Assembly (NCBI GenBank): GCA_032164295.1
Contig: JAJHTX010000003.1
Coordinates: 2,914,001 to 2,978,000 of the forward strand
DNA: 64,000 nt
Reading direction: 5' to 3'
From: Inonotus obliquus
Taxonomy: Eukaryota; Basidiomycota; Agaricomycetes; Hymenochaetales; Hymenochaetaceae
Shown: positions 10,183-20,314 of the stretch, piece after piece
How positions within the stretch are numbered: the stretch's first letter is position 1
Layout: each line of letters starts with the position of its first letter
The notes under the pieces: generated by a model
The model's database searches: none
Told to the model about the DNA's origin: nothing
Seen by the model: the letters and a program-made list of their open reading frames with translations, nothing else
Program-made: the position numbers and the translations under genes

Positions 10183-11074
10183 AGGAAGAGATAAGGAGAA
10201 CGTGGATGTATCTATAAATAAAATGATTAGTAATTTTGCATGGATGGATGCGCAAAATCAGAGCAACAAACAAGCGGCACTAACAGATAGTAACAAAGCC
10301 TATATCATGTGCCAATGCATGGAAGAAAAGGCTGCCACGTGGGTAAGCACAGCGTTAAAAACAAATCCGCTAGATATGATAGGAAAAGGGCAAGTATGGG
10401 AAACGTTTGAAGAATTCTTGACCTACATAAGGAGTAACCACAAACAATACTACGACCCTGTAGAAGACGCAACGAATAAATTGGTAAATATTGTACAAGA
10501 AGGCTCCATATTGCAGTACAATAGCGATTTCGGAAAGATAGTATCAGAATTAGATAAGGCAGTATGGCCGGATAAGACACTTACAGTATTATACAGAAGA
10601 GGGATGAAAGATTATATTTATGCGCAATTAGCAGGACAAACGGAAAGCGCGAAATGGACGCTAGCAAACTGGATGAGCCGAGCAGTAGCACTAGAAGGCA
10701 CAAGATATGGCGCCAAGGCACGAACTAAGACCTTCACGAGCAACTGGGAAAAACCCCAGAGGAGAAAAGACGATGTAGTCCCAATGGACGTAGACGTACG
10801 AAAATTCAGGAAGAGGACTAATAAAGGAAAACCCAGGTACCGGAGTAACCAAAAACCGAAGAATACGACGGGTTGTTACAGATGTGGTAAACCAGGTCAC
10901 ATTGCCAGAGAATGCAGAGTGAAACCACGAGAAGGAAAACCTCCGAGTAGACCGGGCTATCAAAAATTCAAGAGAAGATTGATAGGAGAAGAATCAGAAT
11001 ATGAAGGCTCCAACGAAGCTAGCGATAACGAGAAAGAAAGAGAACCTAAAGAGGATTTTCAAGAAAGCGACTGA
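10136..11074 (+). CDS. gag: Gag (capsid/nucleocapsid) of the chromovirus
   Basis: 312 residues from the ATG at 10136. The N-terminal two thirds are a typical retrotransposon Gag helical domain (PPKFRGRDKENV near the start, then KAATWVSTALK and related blocks). At about residue 247 is a CCHC zinc knuckle, CYRCGKPGHIAREC, preceded by a basic stretch. The C-terminus is acidic and Lys/Glu-rich. It packages element RNA into the cytoplasmic particle. The start lies inside the end of the previous ORF. The frame overlaps the protease frame, which is in -1, from 11050 to 11074; a run of four T lies in the overlap (GATTTTC), so a -1 shift could join Gag to Pol. Confidence 0.9.
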   Translation: MTSLQMSMSQKPPKFRGRDKENVDVSINKMISNFAWMDAQNQSNKQAALTDSNKAYIMCQCMEEKAATWVSTALKTNPLDMIGKGQVWETFEEFLTYIRSNHKQYYDPVEDATNKLVNIVQEGSILQYNSDFGKIVSELDKAVWPDKTLTVLYRRGMKDYIYAQLAGQTESAKWTLANWMSRAVALEGTRYGAKARTKTFTSNWEKPQRRKDDVVPMDVDVRKFRKRTNKGKPRYRSNQKPKNTTGCYRCGKPGHIARECRVKPREGKPPSRPGYQKFKRRLIGEESEYEGSNEASDNEKEREPKEDFQESD

Positions 11075-11712
11075 TCGAATCGGCTGATCAGCGCGCAAGA
11101 AAAGGGACCATAACGAAACCAGAAGGAAGATGGTCGCGGGTAAAAGCGAAATGGAAACGCCGATGGACGACCCCGGTAAAACCAAATACCGATCATCCAA
11201 AACTGAGGATATACCTCAGTCAAGGGGGAAAGAGAAACCTACCAATAACAGCAATGATCGACTCAGGATCAGTATTAACAACGATTAGTCCTAATACCGT
11301 CAAACGATATGGACTAGATACGATAAAGAAACAGAATCCTGCCCAAATTAGAAATGCAGATGGAACGCTAATGAATAACGGGTGGAAGGAAAGCGTTAGA
11401 GCATGGGTGGATACCGGAGCATCAAGAGGAAATATGGAACTCGCAGTAGTAGAAACTACAGGAGACAAGTTTTTATTAGGAAATGATTGGATAGCTAACT
11501 ATAAGCCAGTCATAAACTGGGAAACGGGTAAGGTAACAACTAGATTTGGAGAAGCCAAATTGTTAGGAACTCGGAATATGATAACGATGGAAAGGATGGC
11601 TCGATATCAACAGAAAAGAAGAAGAAAATCCCGTAAAATTAGATCTCCACTGCGAAGAGACTCCGAAGAAGGGTCCGAATCCGAAGGAGACACGGGATTA
11701 ACAATAAGGTGA
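11050..11712 (+). CDS. pro: Aspartic protease region of the chromovirus Pol
   Basis: The frame, -1 relative to gag, is open from 11050 to TGA at 11710-11712. The protease active site is AMIDSGSVLTTI (Asp-Ser-Gly, about 11248-11280), and FLLGNDWIANY is the second conserved block of the fold. It would cut the Gag-Pol polyprotein. Pol continues in the same frame after the TGA, so the stop splits what should be one Pro-Pol protein unless it is read through. The Arg/Ser-rich stretch before the stop looks like a linker. Confidence 0.85.
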   Translation, partial: RGFSRKRLIESADQRARKGTITKPEGRWSRVKAKWKRRWTTPVKPNTDHPKLRIYLSQGGKRNLPITAMIDSGSVLTTISPNTVKRYGLDTIKKQNPAQIRNADGTLMNNGWKESVRAWVDTGASRGNMELAVVETTGDKFLLGNDWIANYKPVINWETGKVTTRFGEAKLLGTRNMITMERMARYQQKRRRKSRKIRSPLRRDSEEGSESEGDTGLTIR

Positions 11713-11718
11713 AATACC

Positions 11719-14700
11719 ATGGGAAAGGCAAGCTTAGGGAATTTACCGACACCACCACCAAGGTCCGTACAAACCACGGTGATTGTGGTGCCTCCGGAAG
11801 GAATACGGCCAACCACACTAACGCCTAAGGACGTCACAGTATTGCCAGCACCAGTAATGCAGTATAGGGAGTCGCAAGAAGGAATCGAATCCGACCCAGA
11901 AGAAGTCGAAGAAGTAGAAGAAACTACGGAAGAAAGGGACGAATTCCAAGAACAAATATTGAGAAACTTTGGGAAATTAGCTGAAGAACTGCAAAGGCTA
12001 GAGGAAGCAAATCTCGAAGACCCGCCGAGATCACCAGAAAGAACGGAAATAGCACTCCCAAGCATAGAACAAATAATATCCGGGGAGACACCGAGTAAAA
12101 GATTACCACCGCAACCACCGCCAAAAATGCACCAAGTAGGGCAAGGCGGAAGTAGAATAACTAGAGAAAGGAAAACGAGTTACCAAAAGGCCCGGGAAAA
12201 CAAAACTAAACCAGAAGAAGTGGTATACGACCGAAACATGAGAATAACTGTACAAGTAAACGATCAAAAACCCCAAAACCGAGAATATAACCGAAACAGC
12301 AGGATGAAAAGGGAAAGGACCGAGCAAGAAACAACAGCAATTAAGAAATTAAATAAGTATAGCAGTATGGCACAAAAATACTCCCAGGAAAAAGCAAGGG
12401 AACAAGGACGATCACAAATAGGAACGACTAAGCATTGGAAATCCTTGGTGCCTAAGGAGCTATGGGATTTCGGGGAAATATTTAGCGAGAACAATTCAAA
12501 ACGACTGCCGAAGCACAATCAATGGGATATGAAGATAGTATTTAAGGAAGGACAGGAACCAACAGCGAAACGAACCATTTATCCGCTAACGCCACTAGAA
12601 CAAGAGGCAGTGGAAGAATTCATAGAAGACAATTTGGCAAAAGGATGGATCAGGAGATCCACTTCAAAGTACGCAATGCCAGTATTCTTTGTCGGAAAGA
12701 AGGATGCAGGGGCAAGAATGGTAATAGATTACCGACCAGTAAATGCAGTTTGTGAAGTAGATCAATACCCGATACCCATTATGCACACGCTACCCGACAA
12801 TTTGGGAAAGGCCAAATGGTTCACCACGCTAGACCTTCGATCAGGATACAATAACATACGAATCCAAGAAGGAGACGAACATAAGGCCGCATTCCGAACA
12901 CATAAAGGAGTATTTGAACCATTGGTAATGCAATTCGGAATGATGAATTCGCCAGCAGTCTTTCAACGAGCTATGAACGAACTATTTGGAGACATGTTGA
13001 ACCATGGAGTAATGATTTATCTAGATGACATCATTATCTATGCTGAAACAAAGGAAGAACTGTTACAAAAGACGAGGAAAGTACTAGCTCGAATACGACG
13101 AGCAGACTTCTATCTGAAACCGGAAAAATGCTTCTTTAACAAGCAAGAATTAGACTACTTAGGATTCATAGTAAATAAGGACGGATTAAAAATGGACCCG
13201 TACAAGCTCAAAGCAATAGAAGAATGGCCAGTACCGCAAAACAAACGAGATATAAAGAAGTTTACAGGATTTTGTAATTTCTATAGGAAATTTGTCAAGG
13301 ACTATGCAGCAATAGCAAGGCCGATGAAGAAACTAGAATCCAAGAAACAAGCCTTTGTATGGGGAGAAGAGCAACAAAGGTTGTTTGAAGCCCTGAAAAA
13401 GGCCGTAATCACAGGACCAATACTAAGAAGACCAGACTATGACAAAGCCTTCATAGTAGAAACAGATGCGTCGGACTATGGCATGGGAGCAGTATTATCG
13501 CAAGAACACGAAGGAAAACTACATCCTATTGCCTATCTCACGAGATCCTTTACAACAACGGAAAGGAACTGGCCAGTATCCGAAAAGGAACTGTACGCAA
13601 TTGTAATCGCGCTAACTACTTGGAGACACCATTTAGAAGGAGCGAAACATACCATCATGGTACTATGCGACGCGTTGAACCTGAAGACCTTCATGAAAGC
13701 ACAACGAGTCGGAAGAAAACAGGCCCGATGGGTCACGGACGTACTGAGTAGATATCAATTCAAAATCGATTATCGACCAGGAAGCAAGAACACGAGGGCC
13801 GATGCGCTATCCAGGAGATCAGGATATGACGAAGGAAAGAATGATAACAAGGACGTGATCGTATTACCAAGAGAAAGATTCGTCAACCCAAAAATATTTG
13901 ATCGACAAGCTAGAAACAGTACGAGCGAGGGAATGGTACCGCCAAACGATAAATTAATGCCCGGACAGGATCGGAAAAGGGATGTATTATACACCTTCCA
14001 CGACTCACCAATGAGCGGACATCCAGGAACGGACAAGACGATAGCGGCAATAGAAGAAATCTATTGGTGGCCGAATATAAAAGAAGAAACTAAGGAATAT
14101 GTTGCATCATGCCACATTTGTCAAAAGAACAAACCTAGGAGGGGACGAACACAACCACCACTGAAACCATTGGAAATACCAACGGGACCATGGAAACATA
14201 TCACCATGGATTTCATTACAGGACTTCCAGAAAGCGAGGGCTATGATGCGGTGCTAGTGGTAGTAGACCGGTTTTCAAAAATAGCGACGTTTATTCCCTG
14301 TACTAAAGAAACAGACAGTAGGAAAATAGCGAAGATGCTATTGGACCACGTATTCACAAAACACGGACTACCAGAAAGAATTACTAGCGACAGAGGACCA
14401 CAGTATACAAGCAACTTTACACAAGAAGTATATAAAGCCATGAATATTGACAATGCGCTTAGCACGGCACACCACCCACAAACAGATGGGCAAAGCGAAA
14501 GAGTAAACCAGGAACTAGAACAATACTTAAGGCATTACGTAAACACAGCGCAAGACAACTGGGCGCAGTACATCCACATGGCAGAGTTTGCTTATAATAA
14601 TCGAGTACACTCAGCAATAAAGAAGTCACCATTTGAACTCCTTTATGGACGGAAATTGGAAATATTGCCCATGGGGCAAGCAAACGCACCAGACGCACAA

Positions 14701-15615
14701 GAATACATTAAAAAGGTATGGGAGGTACAGAAACAAGCAGAGCAGGCGCTGGTGGCGTCAAACGAACAAATGAAAAGATACACCGATAAACATAGAAGAG
14801 CAGAATTAGAATTCAAGGTAGGAGATAAGGTAATGATAGACGCTAGAAACTACAATATAGTAGTACCCAGCAGGAAGATAGGGCCGAAGAATTTAGGACC
14901 ATACAGAATAATCAAACAACATGGGCCATTGAATTATGAACTAGAATTACCAAAGAAGATGCGCATACATCCAGTATTATATGCAGGCAATCTCATTAAA
15001 TATCAAGATAGAATAGTAGATAACACCACGGAAGACCAAGAAGTACCTTCGAATCCAGTCATTATAGAGGACGACGAATATGAAGTAGAGAGAGTACTAA
15101 ACTCAAGGAAAACAGGACGGAAGTATTACTTCTTAATAAATTGAAAGGGATACGGGGCAGAACACGACTCATGGGAACCATTGGGAAACCTAGGAAACGC
15201 CACGGAAAAGATCGAGGAATACTATCAGAAACATCCACAAGCGGAGAAACCAAATTACATCGACGGATGGATTAGAAGGAATAGAGAAAACGAAGAGAAA
15301 GGGAAACGAACAGCCAAGAGAAGGATGATAAATACCAGAGACCCGATAAAAATAAAGGATTTCGCGTATGACGAAAACGACCCATTACACACCAATCCTA
15401 GTGGTTCATCAAGAACGAGTAATCTAGAAGAAACATACCAGAGAGTCAAAAGTCCACTATCCAAGGAACAACATTGGGAGGAAGACGACGACAAAATCAG
15501 GATTAATCCTGATCATGCCATAGAAGGAGATAAGGACGGAGGCCGCATCCGGCAAAGGAGTAGACGGTTAACGAAGCGGAAACCTACGGGTTCACACGAG
15601 GAACATGGTATATAA
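11719..15615 (+). pseudogene. pol: Pol: reverse transcriptase, RNase H, integrase, chromodomain (TGA in chromodomain)
   Basis: From ATG at 11719 the frame runs 1141 codons to TGA at 15142-15144 and then stays open to 15615. Order: a disordered, acidic then basic N-terminus; reverse transcriptase with the YLDD box at residues 434-437; RNase H with VETDASDYG (Asp 583); integrase with its His/Cys zinc domain (SGHPGTDKT...SCHICQKNK), and a D831-D891-E927 triad spaced D59D35E; then a chromodomain. The stop falls inside the chromodomain, in YYFLIN-stop-KGYGAEHDSWEP, exactly where the family has Trp (WKGY), so TGG to TGA is the likely change. The catalytic domains look intact; only targeting through the chromodomain and the tail are lost. 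Confidence 0.93.
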
Positions 15616-15709
15616 AGAAAAGAGTCGCCGACGAGATACCAGTATCCTTATCAATTCCTTTCACCACCGCCATCAAAACCCTAAACACGAGTACCAACGC
15701 CGAACGAAA

Positions 15710-16379
15710 ATGTCGAATACCATAAAGCTCGTACTCGCAGTAGTAGCGTTTGGATTGGTCATCATGATGAGTCTGATAATACAATGGAGAATGCAATTTT
15801 GGATATGGAGACAGGTGCGCGATCATTACAATAGAGAAATGGTAACCGTTAACCAGCTATCAGGAATTAAATCACCCGCCTGAAGATGAAGGCGTAGATC
15901 AAAACCCGATAGCGTTTGCGAACGGGAATGAAGATGAAGATGAAGATGAAGATGAAGATGAAGATGAAGATGAAGATGAAGATGAAGATGAAGATGACGA
16001 TTACATACCGATGCCGTTCATCCCCTGGCCAACCGAGCAACAGATAGCGCAAGAAGGAGAACTATGGGCAAACGTAACAGCGCCCTCAAATGAAGATTGG
16101 GGAGACATCTCTACGTGGGGAGCAAACTGGCCAGCAGCAAACGACCCAGCACACTGGGATCACGAAACGTTCTGGACCGACGACGAGTTTATTTTTGACA
16201 ACTGGACGCCGGAACAATTAAACGAAATCTACGAGATAAGAAGGACCGCGAGAGAACAAATGAGAAACGAGTTGGTAAATCGAGCAGCGCTGGAGAGAGC
16301 GCTAGAAGAAGAACAGAACGCAGACGACGAAATATGGGTGGACATTCAGTTATGGTCGTCAAATGTAGAAGAATTTTAG
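15710..16379 (+). CDS. 3' ORF after pol: membrane-anchored acidic protein (frame change inside)
   Basis: From the ATG at 15710 (MSNTIKLVLAVVAFG) a short frame gives a single hydrophobic segment (residues ~5-24), then a Trp/Arg-rich juxtamembrane part, and stops at 15883. The +1 frame is open from 15846 to 16379 and reads an acidic stretch from a (GAAGAT)n repeat and then a Trp/Asp/Glu-rich domain (PWPTEQQ to VEEF). Joining them between about 15846 and 15880 would give one protein of about 220 residues with an N-terminal anchor. An indel, an intron or programmed shifting could explain this. It sits where env sits in retroviruses, but no envelope feature (signal peptide, fusion peptide, glycosylated ectodomain) is visible. 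Function unknown. Confidence 0.5.
15930..15996 (+). repeat. (GAAGAT)n microsatellite coding Glu-Asp
   Basis: About eleven copies of the hexamer inside the 3' ORF. It is in frame as an alternating Glu-Asp run, so copy-number changes keep the frame. Confidence 0.95.
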
Positions 16380-16454
16380 CTCAAAATGGGCTTAAGAATT
16401 ATGAATAAAGAATATGTGTCATGCATTCCTTATGATTATGTCAGATGCATTCCT

Positions 16455-16465
16455 AGAAGGGGGAG
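16455..16465 (+). other. Polypurine tract
   Basis: AGAAGGGGGAG directly before the 3' LTR, the expected primer for plus-strand DNA synthesis. Confidence 0.85.
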
Positions 16466-17928
16466 TGTTAGAAAGGTAGTATTATCCATCATTAATAAGC
16501 CAATAACTATGAGCGTCCTACGTTGGATACAAGAGCGGTTAGCGGCAGTAATACAAGTACTAGAACAGCCCATCGTTCCCCCGACACCGCGAAGCAATAT
16601 ACTACGATGTTGCAACACGTGCCGCCCAGCTAAAGAACTAGCTGGAGGACTAATGCGAGAATTAATCAGAGAAATCACGTACGGAGACATAATGAACGGA
16701 CAAGCCGACATAATGATACGACGTCGATTTGTAGAACTAACCTACGACCCTAACCAACAAATGCAAAAGGCTTATGAAAGGGAGATACGAGTATTATCCT
16801 ACGACGCCGGACACTTTGTAATGATGATCGGAATACGAAACGTAGCACAGGAAGGAAGACACGAATGATGCGACGCAGCTATAGTAGATGTTGACATTGC
16901 CTACAAGCGAGACCAAGCCGGAACGAATGAGAGAACTGCATATGCTTGGGGGCATTGGATAATGAATTACATAAGTCGAGGATTACCATATGGATATACC
17001 ATAATGGAAATAAAGGTAGAACAGTACGGCGGAGTAATACACCTACAAGGAGTACAAGGGATAACCCTACAACGCGCCAGGACAACGCCAGGATATACAC
17101 GAGTGCAAACTATTCGAAACTGGCTGACTGTACCACGACCGATCCTACCGATACCAACGAGACCCGAAATACAAGGACAGATGACTCAGCAATTACCTAG
17201 AATAGCTGAATTAGATCAAGTGCCGTTACCTATACAAGAATCAAACCTATCTACAAGATGGTACCGCCCACTGCACTAAACTAATCAAAGAGAGGCTAGT
17301 AACACAGAGGTAGTGAAATGAGGAAGGAAGTAAAGAGAAAGCACGGACCAGGTATCATAGAGGAAGAAACAGATAAATACCATAAACAGTAAGTAACAAG
17401 GTAGTAACGTCACACATGTAAATTAGTATATAAGGAGGCCATCGTAGAGCCGACCTAGCAGTTTAATCCAAGTCAAGGGACCCTACCATAAGTCCCTAAG
17501 TTAAATCGTAACATCAATTACTTGCGAGCCAGTAAATTACCAGTAGCGACACGGCTGAACTAAACCGATTGTGTGAAATCGAAGTAAAGCTAAAATACGG
17601 ATTGCAACTAGATTGTTCTCCCTATTGTCTGCACGGTACGAGCTACTCACAACGTAGTGCGATTCCCGATATTCCCTTATCGTGAATAACAATCAGTATA
17701 ACAATCGCGTCTGCACGCCGACTTAATACTGTACGATTATAGTATCAGGTTCAACTGCAATATTAGTTAGTTGCTAGTTGTTTCAGATCGGATCAGCTAC
17801 ACAGTCCACTAAGGTGATTAGCAATTCCATAACCAGTATTGTAGAATTTGGATTAACCCCTCAAACCGAGGAATTAGCCAGATTGGTCCGTCGATCAAGA
17901 ATCAACGAACCCTCCACGGAGATAAACA
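16466..17928 (+). repeat. 3' LTR of the chromovirus
   Basis: 1463 bp, in register with the 5' LTR at a constant offset of 9873. The reading frames in the two LTRs translate identically. The following five bases, TTTGT, repeat the five before the 5' LTR. Confidence 0.95.
16509..17279 (+). pseudogene. LTR-encoded ORF (3' copy), interrupted by one TGA
   Basis: Same frame as the 5' copy with the same TGA (16866-16868). Here the frame is also open upstream of the LTR to an ATG at 16386, immediately after the stop of the 3' ORF (16379), so a transcript from inside the element could translate it. Family unknown. Confidence 0.45.
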
Positions 17929-18921
17929 TTTGTTACTGTTTCATTTGTACAGCAACCAAATCTTATCCGATTCTTACCAAACTTTGTACATATGTGTCTT
18001 ATGATAATATCTCTCGAATGAATGCTTGATAAAGATATGTGGTGCGCAACAGGTAGAGATATTACGTTACGGAGCATCTAGGGCAGTTATTGATTATTAA
18101 CACATGTTGCACCTCAATATACGCTGCAGTGGGTTATATATTAGATACACATATCTATTCTAAATAGTAACAGCTTCTGAAAACAACTTAGATCATAAGA
18201 AACGGCTAAGTTCTCATAGAGATATATATTTTTCATGTTAAATAATACATGCAAAGCAGAGGCACCCCCCCTAAATCATACACCTCAGTAATTTGCAAGT
18301 AGAACACACCATCTAATACTGATATACTGGAGCAACAACCGTGTTGATATCTTCTCTTGGTATAAAGATATGACCTTGTAGTTCTGGGGATATAATAAAT
18401 ATCATAACTTTCTATATATGATTGATATCGAGTTGGAACTTAGTAGTACTGTACAAATGGGTGCACATATACTTACTATGTATTATTCAAGATGATTAAA
18501 TGACTGTGCTGGTCGGGGGAGGGCAATGGAGCCTTGTATACATATAATTTAGCAGTAATTTCTTAATTCCCACGCATTTACTGAGAATAAATTTTTTATT
18601 TCAATGCAAATGTGTTCCAAATGAATTCACATGAATTTACAAAAAATAATGACGAAAATCCGTTAAGAATTGAGTGAGATATGCGTGCTCACTGTCAGAG
18701 ACAATGAGCACAGGGTGTGGATGATGTGTCAGGCGGGTGGGGATCGGCGTCCGGAAGGGAGAGGGGATCGGCGCCCTTGGCGATGATGGGAGAGCTCGGC
18801 GTGCCAAGCGATGGAGCGGCGATCACTCACGCGATGTGTCAGATGCTTGGTCACACAGGATATAAGCAATAACAACTTATAGTAATTTTTTTAAGTCTTT
18901 AAATCGCAGGACGCAGTATTA
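17929..18921. repeat. Giant inverted repeat, right arm segment 2
   Basis: Reverse complement of about 5205-6187. It starts with the TTTGT duplication of the chromovirus and ends at the TA target of the next element. It includes the 19-mer AAGAATTGAGTGAGATATG (18665-18683). Confidence 0.92.
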
Positions 18922-19154
18922 CAGTGATTCCGGAAAACCTTGTCCGAGGGGTGCTTTTTTTCTTTTTCTTTGTGTGTCTGACCAAAAAGGAAAATCCGTC
19001 TGAAAGTAGTTAACCTTAACCCCGGATGGTAAAGTGTGATCGGCGTGTGTCTCCGTGCATGCCCGGGGGCCCGGGGGTAATGCACGTTGCCAATCTTCCC
19101 CTCACTTGTTACCACCCCATCATCTTCTCCCGTTCTCATTGCTATTTGTCCTCT

Positions 19155-20286
19155 ATGCCATTTCGTAAGATTTCTGAGGATCTGAAACTCCGTGGAATCT
19201 GGCTGCATAATCAAGGTTATACACCAGATGATATATGTGCTATTCTAGGATTTCATCCAAAGAGTCTTGCTCGATGGGAAAGAAACTTAGAGGGTTATGG
19301 CTCAGTTATTCCCCCCATCAATCCATTCCATGGCCGTCCCAAGCTTCTCAATCCAGACCAAACTCATGATCTTTATACTCTACTTGAGGAATCTCCTGAG
19401 CTTTATCTTGATGAAATTCAGGAATGGTTGATTATTGCACATGATGTTGGAATTTCACGCTCTGCTCTTGATGAACATCTTCGCGACGCTGGCATCACTT
19501 ATAAGCTTCTTCATAAAGCTGCAGCTGAACGTGATGAAGAACAACGCACTCGTTTTCGCCAGTATACAACAGACAACTGGGTTGCTGAACAACTTGTATT
19601 TGTTGACGAGACGAGCAAAGACGATCGTACAATCTACCGTCATTACGGACGTTCTCTTCATGGCAGACCTGCTGAAATCAGTGCACCATTTGTTCGTGGA
19701 CAGTATTATAGTATGGTCGCAGCTCTAACAGTTGATGGTTACTTGAATCAACGTGTTGTTGAAGATTCAGTTGATGGTGCTGAGTTTATCGAGTTTATTG
19801 CAGAGGATATAGTATGTGCTCTTTTGTTTTATATTCTTATATACTAATCTTATATTATAGCTGCCTCGCATGAATCGGTGGCCATCAGATAATAGTATTC
19901 TTGTTCTGGATAATTGCGCAATACATAAAGGCCCTGAGCTAAGAGAAATAGTTGAAGAAGCAGGTTTGTTATCTTTCTATATTTACAGCACATCTAATTT
20001 ACACTATTTTATACAAGGATGTCAGTTACGTTTTCTACCAGCATATTCTCCAGATTTTAATCCAATTGAGGAGAGTTTTAGTGTCTGTAAGTTATTTTTA
20101 TATTTTCAATTTTTTGTCTGATATGTTGTAGTCAAAGCCCATCTGCGTTGTAATTGGAAGCAAATGCAAGATGCTGAAGATCCCGAGTTTGCACTTCATG
20201 AAGCCGCAACCTACATTACAGGAGACATGGCAAAGGTATGGTTCAGACATGCAGGCTATAAGTTTCAGGAGAATAATCAAGAGTAG
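19155..20286 (+). CDS. Tc1/mariner (IS630-like) DDE transposase, four exons, apparently intact
   Basis: Exons 19155-19811, 19861-19963, 20018-20086 and 20132-20286 join to 328 codons without a stop; each intron is GT-AG and about 45-55 nt. The start MPFRKISEDLKLRGI leads into a helix-turn-helix (GYTPDDICAILGFHPKSLARW). The catalytic residues are present: FVDETSKDDRT (first Asp), LVLDNCAIHKGPEL (second Asp) and SPDFNPIEESF (Glu), the arrangement of IS630/Tc1 enzymes, which cut and paste at TA. It lies inside complete inverted repeats, so this is the best candidate for an active DNA transposon in the window. Introns sit close to the second and third catalytic motifs. Confidence 0.9.
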
Positions 20287-20314
20287 TTTATAACTAAATG
20301 AAGATAACTATCTA

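Larger units (their letters stand above)
6593..17928 (+). mobile_element. Ty3/Gypsy chromovirus LTR retrotransposon, 11.3 kb, complete ends
   Basis: Two LTRs of exactly 1463 bp (6593-8055 and 16466-17928, constant offset 9873, starting TGTTAG and ending AAACA) enclose 8.4 kb. The target duplication is TTTGT (6588-6592 and 17929-17933), and the uninterrupted target survives in the other arm of the inverted repeat. A primer-binding site follows the 5' LTR and a purine tract precedes the 3' LTR. Order: ATG-less ORFs, gag with a zinc knuckle, protease, reverse transcriptase, RNase H, integrase, chromodomain, then a membrane-anchored acidic ORF. The order integrase after RNase H plus a terminal chromodomain marks a Ty3 chromovirus. 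Matching LTRs point to a very young insertion, yet gag-pol carries stops, so this copy probably moved with enzymes from another. Confidence 0.95.

Noticed and set aside
6993..15144. TGA read as Trp in the retroelement
   Set aside because: The same genes use TGG for Trp throughout and this is nuclear DNA; ordinary point mutation explains the three TGA codons.
15710..16379. Retroviral envelope gene
   Set aside because: No signal peptide plus ectodomain, cleavage site or fusion peptide; only one short anchor and an acidic soluble part.
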